Assembly (NCBI GenBank): GCA_028712845.1
Contig: JAQTPO010000057.1
Span: 1-11,608, forward strand
DNA length: 11,608 nucleotides
Direction of reading: 5' to 3'
Origin: Dehalococcoidales bacterium
Lineage (GTDB): Bacteria > Chloroflexota > Dehalococcoidia > Dehalococcoidales > Fen-1064
Made by a program: the position numbers and the translations under genes. How positions within the stretch are numbered: position 1 is the first letter of the stretch; every line of letters begins with the position of its first letter. Under the pieces are notes generated by a model, which saw only the letters and a list, made by a program, of their open reading frames with translations, was not told where the DNA came from and made no database searches. Below are positions 5,887 through 11,608 of this stretch, one piece after another.

Positions 5887-7107
5887 ATGTCCCCTGAACC
5901 GTGGAAAAGAAACTTTATTATTATCTTCATTGCTGAACTCATTGTAATAATGGGTTTCAGCTTCGTAATACCGTTTTTACCTCTCTACATTCAGCAAGTC
6001 GGCAGTCTTAATAGCGAAGATGCTGCTTTCTGGGCTGGTATCGCCGGCTCTGCTGCCGGTATCGCAATGTTCATCAGCGCGCCTATCTGGGGCGTTCTCG
6101 CTGACCGGTGGGGGAGGAAACCAATGGTTCTCCGCGCTATGTTCGGTGGGGGTATCGTCATTGCGCTTACCGGTCTGGTACATAATGTCTATGCTATTGT
6201 TGCCCTGCGTTTTCTGATGGGATTGCTCAGCGGCACTGTCGCTGCCGCCTCAGCCCTCGTCGCTTCTGACACCCCGCGTGAAAAATTGCCTTATATTATG
6301 GGACTCCTTATGGTAGCGGTTAACGGCGGTACTGCATTTGGTCCCCTCTTTGGCGGTTTTATTGCCGAAAAGACAGGCTATACTGCTACTTTTCTTATCA
6401 CTGGCGCCGTGTTGTTTCTCGGCGGTATAATCGTCATGCTCTTTGTCACGGAAAAATTCACGCCTCCACCCAAAGAAGAAACCGCTTCTTTGTCCAAGAT
6501 GTTCCAGTTAGCCAAATCAAAAGAACTCCTTCCAATTCTGGGTATTACCTTAGCCCTAAATGCCGGCCCCGCCATCATATCACCGGTGCTTTCACTATAT
6601 ATCAGTGAACTTAATCCCGCAGGTTCCGCTGAGACTGCCTCCGGTACAGCCTTTTTTCTTATGGGGGTGGTAGCCACTATCTCTGCTTTAATTGCCGGGC
6701 GACTCGGGCAGCGAATCAATTTGAAAACCATCATCATATTCTCCTGCATCGGTACCGGTATGTTATATCTACCACCGATGTTGGCAGTTAGCGCTACTCA
6801 GATTCTTGTCTTTATGGCAATGACCGGATTATTCAGGGGTGGTATGATAACTTCTTCCAGTGCTTTAGTGGGACTGGTAACATTGCCTGCGCAACAGGGC
6901 ATCGCCTATGGTATTAACCAGAGTGCTGCTTCTTTAGGTAGTGCTATCGGGCCTTTCATCGGTGGTACTTTTGCGCCGTTGATAGGTCTTAAAAACATCT
7001 TTGCCGTTACCGCCGGCGTACATGTCTTGACCGGTATAATGGTTTGGAAACTACTTGCGAGCGTCAATATCAACAAATCGAACAAAATCAGTGACAGTAG
7101 CCAGTAG
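5887..7107 (+). CDS. MFS transporter, drug-efflux-like
   Basis: Membrane exporter of the major facilitator superfamily, 406 aa from the chosen start, about 12 hydrophobic helices. Intact motif A follows TM2 (GVLADRWGRKP, about residues 69-79), with a weaker counterpart in the second half (AGRLGQRINLK). The frame extends upstream to ATG 5818 and TTG 5809, but both sit within about 15 nt of the predicted transcription start, have no ribosome site, and would add 23-26 residues not typical of the family. Starting at ATG 5887 gives the usual short cytosolic N-terminus (SPEPWKRN) before TM1, though its Shine-Dalgarno is only GAG. Sequence style resembles multidrug/sugar-efflux MFS proteins; the substrate is unknown. 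It precedes the MaoC/SDR operon by 100 bp, but a promoter in that gap suggests separate transcription. Confidence 0.9.
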   Translation: MSPEPWKRNFIIIFIAELIVIMGFSFVIPFLPLYIQQVGSLNSEDAAFWAGIAGSAAGIAMFISAPIWGVLADRWGRKPMVLRAMFGGGIVIALTGLVHNVYAIVALRFLMGLLSGTVAAASALVASDTPREKLPYIMGLLMVAVNGGTAFGPLFGGFIAEKTGYTATFLITGAVLFLGGIIVMLFVTEKFTPPPKEETASLSKMFQLAKSKELLPILGITLALNAGPAIISPVLSLYISELNPAGSAETASGTAFFLMGVVATISALIAGRLGQRINLKTIIIFSCIGTGMLYLPPMLAVSATQILVFMAMTGLFRGGMITSSSALVGLVTLPAQQGIAYGINQSAASLGSAIGPFIGGTFAPLIGLKNIFAVTAGVHVLTGIMVWKLLASVNINKSNKISDSSQ

Positions 7108-7139
7108 GTTACTTTCTGCCCAATACGCTTAAATACCAG

Positions 7140-7169
7140 TTGACATACAAAGGCGATTGAAGATAAAAT
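7140..7169 (+). promoter_or_regulatory. Promoter of the MaoC/SDR operon
   Basis: TTGACA (7140-7145), 18-base spacer, TAAAAT (7164-7169); ATAAAA one base earlier gives a 17-base spacer. The predicted start near 7176 lies downstream of the in-frame TTG at 7157, which therefore cannot be the start codon. It supports ATG 7208 as the start of the first gene. Confidence 0.7.
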
Positions 7170-7207
7170 TGCGATTGTCTGTCATTGAGGAATCGAGAAT
7201 AAATACC

Positions 7208-7726
7208 ATGTTAGCTGAAGAAATTAATAAACTGATTGGTAGCAGTTCCGGAGTAAGGATATTTGAAGTGGAAAAGGGAGCCATCCGTCGGTTCGCTGAT
7301 GCCGTTGATGACCCTAATCCGCTTTATCAAGATGAAGAGTATGCCAGGAACTCAATATACCGGTCTATCATCGCTCCGCCGGGTTTTTTCGGGTGGCCTC
7401 TCAAACAGGCTAGAGGTGCCGCTTTAGCCATCGATATACCGGATGCGCTTGTAGCAGCCCTTGATCGGGCCGGTTATTATATGTCATCCGCCCTTGACGG
7501 CGGTATTGAATACGAGTTTTTCCTGCCTGTTCGTGCGGGAGATATTCTTGCCGCGACTACGACCGTGCGCAATCTGAGAGAAAGGTCGGGCAGCGCCGGG
7601 AGTATGGTTTTTATGATGCTGGAAACCAAATACAGGAATCAGCATAGCGACCTTGTCGCCACACAGCAGGTTACCATCATCCTCCGTTCTATGAATGGAC
7701 AACCAAAGGAGCAGGCGAATGCCTGA
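7208..7726 (+). CDS. MaoC-like hotdog protein, N-terminal (non-catalytic) type
   Basis: Hotdog-fold protein of the MaoC dehydratase N-terminal family (like the FAS1-type dehydratase domain or the HadA subunit), 172 aa. The hydratase 2 signature is present but altered: DDPNPLY at residues 34-40 has Tyr where catalytic members have His, so it should not be active alone. The later segment with AGDI and VRNLRERSG fits the hotdog sheet. It overlaps the next gene, a catalytic hotdog protein, by 8 nt. This matches known (R)-hydratases/dehydratases built from one structural and one catalytic hotdog, either fused or as a heterodimer. It is inferred to shape the acyl pocket for the partner's acyl-CoA or acyl-ACP substrate. 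ATG 7208 is chosen because upstream in-frame TTG 7157 precedes the predicted transcription start; the ribosome site (GAGG, 17 nt away) is poor. Confidence 0.88.
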   Translation: MLAEEINKLIGSSSGVRIFEVEKGAIRRFADAVDDPNPLYQDEEYARNSIYRSIIAPPGFFGWPLKQARGAALAIDIPDALVAALDRAGYYMSSALDGGIEYEFFLPVRAGDILAATTTVRNLRERSGSAGSMVFMMLETKYRNQHSDLVATQQVTIILRSMNGQPKEQANA

Positions 7727-8183
7727 ACAGCTATATTGGGATGATATCGAAGTGGGGGCTGAAGTGATACCTCTTAAAAAAGTGGCAACTACCCAGATGC
7801 TGGTCAAATGGGCGGGCGCTTCAGGCGATTTCAATCCTCTCCATTATGATAATACCTTCGCCGAATCGATAGGTGTCAGCAAGCCAATCGTCCACGGTGC
7901 TCTGAAGAGACAGTGGCTGCTGCAATTAGCGACCGATTGGATGGGGGAACAGGGCACATTAAAAAAGTTCTCCTGTCAGTATCGGGCTATGGACTATCCC
8001 AGACAAATGAAAACAATGACTGAACCGCTGGAAGGGGAGACCTGGCTCTGCAAGGGTCTAGTGACGAAAAAATATGCCGAAGACAGCCAGCATTTTATTG
8101 ATTGTAACATCTGGATTGAGAACGGGAAAGGTGAAATTACCACACCGGGCAAAGCGACCATCATCCTGCCGGTTAGAGGTTAG
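7719..8183 (+). CDS. MaoC-like (R)-hydratase/dehydratase, catalytic hotdog subunit
   Basis: Hotdog-fold (R)-specific enoyl-thioester hydratase or 3-hydroxyacyl dehydratase, 154 aa. The hydratase 2 motif is intact at residues 36-42 (GDFNPLH) with catalytic Asp37 and His42, and the substrate-loop segment KPIVHGALKR follows. The frame extends to ATG 7695, but ATG 7719 has a textbook AAGGAG seven bases upstream and gives the usual MaoC start (YWDDIEVGAEV), so I chose it. The start lies inside the end of the structural hotdog gene (8-nt overlap), implying coupled translation in equal amounts and a heterodimer. Two 3-hydroxyacyl-CoA dehydrogenase-type SDRs follow, so it likely hydrates trans-2-enoyl-CoA to (3R)-hydroxyacyl-CoA in a cytosolic beta-oxidation-like or reductive route. 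Confidence 0.92.
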   Translation: MPEQLYWDDIEVGAEVIPLKKVATTQMLVKWAGASGDFNPLHYDNTFAESIGVSKPIVHGALKRQWLLQLATDWMGEQGTLKKFSCQYRAMDYPRQMKTMTEPLEGETWLCKGLVTKKYAEDSQHFIDCNIWIENGKGEITTPGKATIILPVRG

Positions 8184-8241
8184 TTTTATATCTGCTTGAT
8201 ATTCCGAGTGGTTTGTAAATAAAAAGACTGAAGGAGTAAAA

Positions 8242-9150
8242 ATGGGAAACAGACTAAAGGGTAAAGTAGCGATCGTCACTGGTGCTGGTGGCGGTATCGG
8301 GCGTGGTGAAGCTCTGGCGCTGGCATCCGAAGGCGCCAAAGTAGTTGTCAATGATATCGGGGGGGCTGTTACCGGCTCAGGTAGCTCCACCAAACCGGCC
8401 GAGACCGTGGTAGCGGAAATTAAAGCAAAAGGCGGTGAGGCAGTACCGAATTTTGATTCGGTGACTACCAGTCAGGGTGGGGAAAATATCATTAAGACTG
8501 CCATGGATGCTTTCGGCAGGCTGGATATTCTGGTCAATAATGCGGGTATCCTGCGGGACAAGATGATATTCAATATGACTGATGAAGAATGGGATATGGT
8601 CATCAAGGTACACCTCTACGGACATTTCTATACTACCAAACACGCCTGTGTCATCTTCCGTCAGCAGAGAAGCGGGCGTATCATCAATACGGCTTCTTCA
8701 TCGGGACTTGGTAACCGTGGTCAAGCAAACTATGCCGCCGCAAAAGAAGGCATTGTCGGTTTTACCAGAACAGTGGCTATCGATATGGGTAAATACGGTG
8801 TTACCTGTAATGCCATTCGTCCCAATGCGGGCACCAGGATGACGCTTAGCGAAGATATGAAACAGGCGGCGATTAAGAGCGGCAGAAATGATTTAATTCA
8901 GATGATGGAAGCGTTCAAACCCGAGGATATTGCTCCCTTGATTGTCTGGCTGGCTTCAGACGCCTCCGCTAATGTGAACGGGCGTAATTTCTTCGTCCAG
9001 ACAGGCAGAATCGCACTCTATTCAGAGCCCATCCAGGAGAGAATGATTCTCAAGAGGGGCGGATTTACTATCGATGAGCTATTCGAAATGATGTCCAAGA
9101 CACTGGCAGACGGGTTGGTAAATAAAAATCCGCCTGAAGCAGTTTCTTAA
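8242..9150 (+). CDS. SDR, (3R)-hydroxyacyl-CoA dehydrogenase-like (MFE-2 type), copy A
   Basis: Short-chain dehydrogenase, 302 aa, longer than FabG (about 245) because of a C-terminal extension like the MFE-2 dehydrogenase domain. TGAGGGIG (13-20) binds the nucleotide, D38 in VVVND favours NAD over NADP, NNAG lies at 99-102, and GQANYAAAK carries Tyr164 and Lys168. The VVND, GILRD, GQANY and PNAGTRMT segments are typical of peroxisomal multifunctional enzyme type 2. The loop between the Ser cluster (152-154) and Tyr164 is one residue shorter than in copy B, so Ser154-Tyr164, Ser153-Tyr164 or Ser152-Tyr164 is at most 12 apart instead of 13. AAGGAG is five bases before the ATG. Predicted reaction: (3R)-hydroxyacyl-CoA to 3-ketoacyl-CoA with NAD+, using the product of the MaoC pair. 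Chain length is unknown. Confidence 0.93.
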   Translation: MGNRLKGKVAIVTGAGGGIGRGEALALASEGAKVVVNDIGGAVTGSGSSTKPAETVVAEIKAKGGEAVPNFDSVTTSQGGENIIKTAMDAFGRLDILVNNAGILRDKMIFNMTDEEWDMVIKVHLYGHFYTTKHACVIFRQQRSGRIINTASSSGLGNRGQANYAAAKEGIVGFTRTVAIDMGKYGVTCNAIRPNAGTRMTLSEDMKQAAIKSGRNDLIQMMEAFKPEDIAPLIVWLASDASANVNGRNFFVQTGRIALYSEPIQERMILKRGGFTIDELFEMMSKTLADGLVNKNPPEAVS

Positions 9151-9206
9151 GTAGTGGATTTATTATTGCTTTCAAGCGCAAAATAAAAAAATAAAAGGAG
9201 TTTTGT

Positions 9207-10148
9207 ATGGGAGATCGATTAAAAGACAAGGTAGCAATCATAACCGGCTCTGGAAGAGGCGTCGGTCGTGGTATTGCGCTGCTTATGGCATCTGAAGGTG
9301 CAAAAGTGGTGGTTAATGACCTCGGTGCGGCTGTCACCGGCTCGGGCGCATCCGCTACCCCGGCTGATGAGGTCGTAGCTGAAATCAAGAAAGCAGGTGG
9401 CGTTGCAGTCGCTAACTATGACAGTGTCGCTACAGTAGAGGGCGGCGAGAAAATTGTCAAAACAGCCATCGATAAATTCGGCAAGCTCGATATTCTGGTC
9501 AATAATGCCGGTATCCTCCGCGACCGTATGATTTTCAATATGGCGCCGGAAGAGTGGGATGCCGTCATGAAAGTTCACCTGTACGGCGTTTTTAACTGCA
9601 GCAAACCGGCTTCGATCGTGATGCGTCAGCAGAGATGGGGACGTATCATCAGTATGAGTTCCACCTCAGGGATATTCGGCAATTCCGGACAGGCTAACTA
9701 CGGCGCTGCCAAAATGGGTATTGTCGGATTCACATTCGTATGCGCCAGAGATCTCGGCAGATATGGTATTACCGTGAATGCCATTGCCCCGGCGGCAGCA
9801 ACGAGAATGACCCTTTCGGAAGAAGTATTAGCGGCGCGCAAGATTCGCGAAGAGCGTGGCTTAGCCGGAGGCGCTCCTGCTTCAGCAGCGAAGGGGCCTC
9901 CGGAACCCGAGGGTGTGGCACCAATCGTCACTTATCTGTGCACCGAGCAGGCATCTCACATTAACGGTCGTGTTTTCTATGCCCGTGGTAATGAATACAG
10001 CCTCTTCTCTAACCCCGATATTGCAAAGATGATTCATAAGAAAGAAGGGCTGTGGACGCTGGATGAATTAATGGAAGTAATGCCGGGCACGCTGGCAAAA
10101 GACCTTGTAAATCCGGCGCCACCACAGAAACCCGAAGAGAAAAAATAG
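9207..10148 (+). CDS. SDR, (3R)-hydroxyacyl-CoA dehydrogenase-like (MFE-2 type), copy B
   Basis: Paralogue of the preceding gene, 313 aa; the first 150 residues of both align without gaps. TGSGRGVG (13-20), D38 in VVVND, NNAG (99-102), Ser152, and Tyr165-x3-Lys169 with the normal 13-residue Ser-Tyr distance. The region after RMTLSEE holds an Ala/Gly/Pro-rich insertion (about residues 220-240) not in copy A, and the C-terminus ends in a Pro/Glu/Lys-rich tail. AAGGAG lies six bases before the ATG; the gap to copy A is 56 bp with no terminator, so they are probably one transcript. Yeast MFE-2 also has two SDR domains with different chain-length preference; the same division here is an inference. 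A 3-ketoacyl reductase role in the opposite direction is possible. Confidence 0.93.
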   Translation: MGDRLKDKVAIITGSGRGVGRGIALLMASEGAKVVVNDLGAAVTGSGASATPADEVVAEIKKAGGVAVANYDSVATVEGGEKIVKTAIDKFGKLDILVNNAGILRDRMIFNMAPEEWDAVMKVHLYGVFNCSKPASIVMRQQRWGRIISMSSTSGIFGNSGQANYGAAKMGIVGFTFVCARDLGRYGITVNAIAPAAATRMTLSEEVLAARKIREERGLAGGAPASAAKGPPEPEGVAPIVTYLCTEQASHINGRVFYARGNEYSLFSNPDIAKMIHKKEGLWTLDELMEVMPGTLAKDLVNPAPPQKPEEKK

Positions 10149-10170
10149 ACCATACGTTAAATAGTTTAAG

Positions 10171-10206
10171 AAAGCCCTCACCGTCAACGGTGAGGGCTTT
10201 TCTTTT
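10171..10206 (+). terminator. Rho-independent terminator of the MaoC/SDR operon
   Basis: Perfect 13-bp stem (AAAGCCCTCACCG, 10171-10183, with its complement 10188-10200), TCAA tetraloop, then TCTTTT. It starts 22 bases after the stop of the second SDR. In the other direction it is followed by TTTCTT, so it may also stop transcripts from the converging cation-transporter gene. Confidence 0.93.
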
Positions 10207-10220
10207 AATACATAGCTTTT

Positions 10221-10255
10221 AGAGTTCCTTGTGGAATTTCAACTTTAAGGACTCT
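10221..10255. repeat. Imperfect inverted repeat between converging genes
   Basis: AGAGTTCCTT (10221-10230) pairs with AAGGACTCT (10247-10255) with one bulged base and a 16-nt loop. It lies downstream of the cation-transporter gene on the minus strand but has no clear U tract, so a terminator role is weak. Confidence 0.3.
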
Positions 10256-10308
10256 GGCGTGAACTGCTCGATCATAAGCCTTTTGTTACGCGGGGAAGTC
10301 CGTAAATA

Positions 10309-11256
10309 TCAATGGTTTTCGACTTCTCCAGAACGCTTAATTTGACAGACCAAACCTTCGGCGCAGGTGGCGCACTTCTCACTTTCAAGCTGAAAGGTAG
10401 TGTGGGTGATATTGAACTTCTGCGCCAGTTCACGGTTGATGCCTGCAATAATTTCACTCGTGTGGCTCAACAAGCAATCATCGATGAGGATATGAGTAGA
10501 GAGCGCATAAATGCCGGAAGTAATTGTCCAGATATGGACATCATGCAGTTCTTCAACACCCGGCACTTTTTTGATGGCTTCGGTAACCTTGTCCATCTGG
10601 ATGTGTTTCGGTGTGGTCTCCAGCAGGATATCCACCGATTCCCTGACTAAATTTACGGCTCCCCAGAGAATGATAATGCCAATCACAATGGCAATAATGG
10701 GGTCAACTGTTTTCCAGCCAGTGATGGCGATGATAACGCCGCCGACGATCACACCCACCGATGAGATGGTATCTCCAAGGACATGCCAGAATGCCGCTCT
10801 GACATTCAGATTGCTATGACGGGCGTGGTGGAGAAGCCGCATCGCAATTAGATTGGCGACCAAACCCAGTACTGCCACCCCAAGCATGATAGGCGTGTGC
10901 ACGGTGGGTGGATTACGGAAACGCTGATAGGCTTCATAAAAAATGAAAGCGGCGATGAGGACAAGTGTAACGCCGTTGGCGAGTGCTGCCATAATCTCGG
11001 CGCGGTGCAAGCCATAGGTGTGTTTCGTAGTGGCAGGTCTCCTGGCGAGGTTCATCGCTATCAGGCTTAATCCCAGTGCCAGAGCATCTACCAGCATGTG
11101 TCCGGCATCGCTGAGCAGAGCCAGACTATTGCTCAAAATGCCGCCGATAATCTCCGCCACCATCATCACCACGACGACAATCAGGGCAACTTTCAGCCCT
11201 TTACTGCCGTTATCAGTATGTTGGTGATTTATCTCCGCATGCTCATGATTAGTCAT
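10309..11256 (-). CDS. Cation diffusion facilitator, Zn/Cd type (CzcD/ZitB-like)
   Basis: Cytoplasmic-membrane metal/proton antiporter of the CDF family, 315 aa, usual length. Six hydrophobic segments lie between about residues 20 and 203. The transport-site motifs are H53-x3-D57 in TM2 and H158-x3-D162 in TM5; His at the first TM2 position is the Zn/Cd type rather than the Mn or Fe type. The N-terminus is His-rich (H4, H6, H11, H13), and a cytosolic ferredoxin-like domain (about 220-292) holds VPGVEELHDVHIW. An added tail has C295-x2-C298-x5-C304, a possible extra metal site. It exports excess zinc or cadmium, giving tolerance. The ATG lies seven bases after an extended -10 element with no Shine-Dalgarno, suggesting a leaderless mRNA. 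It stands alone, converging on the SDR operon. Confidence 0.95.
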   Translation of the reverse strand: MTNHEHAEINHQHTDNGSKGLKVALIVVVVMMVAEIIGGILSNSLALLSDAGHMLVDALALGLSLIAMNLARRPATTKHTYGLHRAEIMAALANGVTLVLIAAFIFYEAYQRFRNPPTVHTPIMLGVAVLGLVANLIAMRLLHHARHSNLNVRAAFWHVLGDTISSVGVIVGGVIIAITGWKTVDPIIAIVIGIIILWGAVNLVRESVDILLETTPKHIQMDKVTEAIKKVPGVEELHDVHIWTITSGIYALSTHILIDDCLLSHTSEIIAGINRELAQKFNITHTTFQLESEKCATCAEGLVCQIKRSGEVENH

Positions 11257-11263
11257 TAGCTAA

Positions 11264-11272
11264 ATGATAGCA
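11264..11272 (-). promoter_or_regulatory. Extended -10 promoter of the cation-transporter gene (leaderless)
   Basis: On the minus strand TG-C-TATCAT (11264-11272) forms an extended -10, and seven bases separate it from the ATG at 11256. Transcription would start at or one base before the A of the start codon. No good -35 is seen 16-18 bases upstream, as is common for extended -10 promoters. Confidence 0.5.
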
Positions 11273-11336
11273 CAACGATTTGCGGGAGGGATAGGAGGGG
11301 TAAAATGGGAAATAGTATCGTTAGAATCGGTATTTG

Positions 11337-11608
11337 TTATTCTGTCTTAATCCCAAAATCTAAAAGTAGTCTGGGTAGCGTATCATCAAGGTTTTGCACA
11401 TCTTTATCTGTGAGTTCTATAAGTTTGAGGTCATATTTTTTGTATATTTCGCGTTTTCTCTCTTTTCTAGAGAGATATTTGGAGTCATCCTCATAACCCC
11501 AATATTCAATATAGACTTTTCTGCTCGGAACATAAAAATCTGAATATATATCTTCTTCTACAGGAAGCTTTCTCTCATAAGCATGAAGAACTTCAGAATC
11601 ATACAACC
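11337..11608 (-). CDS. C-terminal fragment of a protein with a PD-(D/E)XK-like nuclease domain (partial)
   Basis: The last 90 residues of a gene whose beginning lies beyond the right edge. The visible part runs YSDFYVPSRKVYIEYWG, then a Lys/Arg-rich helix (KYLSRKERKREIYKKY), then LKLIELTDKDVQNLDDTLPRLL. This order, an Asp on one strand, E-x-W/K-like residues (IEYWG) on the next, a basic helix, then a LIEL strand, resembles C-terminal PD-(D/E)XK endonuclease domains found alone or fused to helicases and related DNA enzymes. The in-frame TTG at 11606 should not be taken as a start because the frame is open to the edge. The segment is clearly more AT-rich than the SDR genes. Family assignment is by remembered pattern only; parent protein and function cannot be named. 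Confidence 0.6.
   Translation of the reverse strand, partial: LYDSEVLHAYERKLPVEEDIYSDFYVPSRKVYIEYWGYEDDSKYLSRKERKREIYKKYDLKLIELTDKDVQNLDDTLPRLLLDFGIKTE

Noticed and set aside
7157..7207. TTG 7157 as start of the structural MaoC gene
   Set aside because: It sits between the -35 and the transcription start of the promoter at 7140-7169, so it would not be in the transcript made from that promoter.
7695..7718. ATG 7695 as start of the catalytic MaoC gene
   Set aside because: ATG 7719 has a textbook AAGGAG at seven bases and gives the normal family N-terminus.
11305..11496. 63-codon plus-strand frame with a strong AGGAGG-like site before its ATG
   Set aside because: It lies mostly antisense to the coherent nuclease domain, its product is Ser-rich low-complexity sequence typical of an antisense shadow, and no promoter is seen. 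The ribosome-site-like stretch is probably chance in a purine-rich segment.

Overview
The window is about 11.6 kb of bacterial DNA with moderate GC, densely packed genes and short intergenic gaps. It looks like chromosome from an uncultivated bacterium. The style of the two (3R)-hydroxyacyl-CoA dehydrogenase-type SDRs, the split MaoC pair, the KamA-family enzyme and the D-Ala-D-Ala ligase-like ATP-grasp proteins most resembles Dehalococcoidia (Chloroflexota). That is an impression from remembered family resemblance, not a database result. There is no rRNA, tRNA, CRISPR or transposase gene.

Left block, minus strand (1-3833). A promoter (TTGACA-N17-TATATC) drives a tight set of four genes: a lysine-2,3-aminomutase-like radical SAM/PLP enzyme (GTG start at 3706), two different D-Ala-D-Ala ligase-like ATP-grasp proteins, and a GNAT acetyltransferase cut by the left edge. 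The genes abut or overlap (0, 16 and 28 nt), so they are almost certainly co-expressed. The aminomutase keeps the two Asp residues that hold the lysine side-chain amine in characterised lysine 2,3-aminomutase but lacks the structural zinc cysteines. A beta-amino acid, probably beta-lysine, that is then ligated and/or acetylated is the simplest reading. Aminomutase plus GNAT recalls AblA/AblB (N-epsilon-acetyl-beta-lysine osmolyte), but two carboxylate-amine ligases in between do not belong to that pathway. This is the best candidate for an undescribed system here.

Middle, minus strand (3887-5694). An MFS transporter with its own promoter and, upstream of it, a 77-residue single-span membrane protein with a near-consensus promoter. 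The transporter sits directly upstream of the aminomutase cluster and might move its product or substrate.

Divergent region and right block, plus strand (5691-10200). An AT-rich divergent promoter region carries a perfect 13-bp inverted repeat touching both promoters. It leads to a second, drug-efflux-like MFS transporter. A separate strong promoter (TTGACA-N18-TAAAAT) then starts an operon of a non-catalytic MaoC hotdog protein, a catalytic MaoC hotdog protein (8-nt overlap) and two SDR paralogues, closed by a textbook 13-bp-stem terminator. Together these four genes encode the same parts as the yeast-type peroxisomal multifunctional enzyme 2 (two SDR domains plus a double-hotdog hydratase 2), as separate proteins. 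The likely chemistry is (R)-specific enoyl-CoA hydration and 3-hydroxyacyl-CoA oxidation, or the reverse.

Right end, minus strand (10309-11608). A Zn/Cd-type cation diffusion facilitator that appears to be transcribed from an extended -10 promoter as a leaderless mRNA, followed by the C-terminal part of an AT-rich PD-(D/E)XK-like nuclease-domain protein that runs off the right edge.
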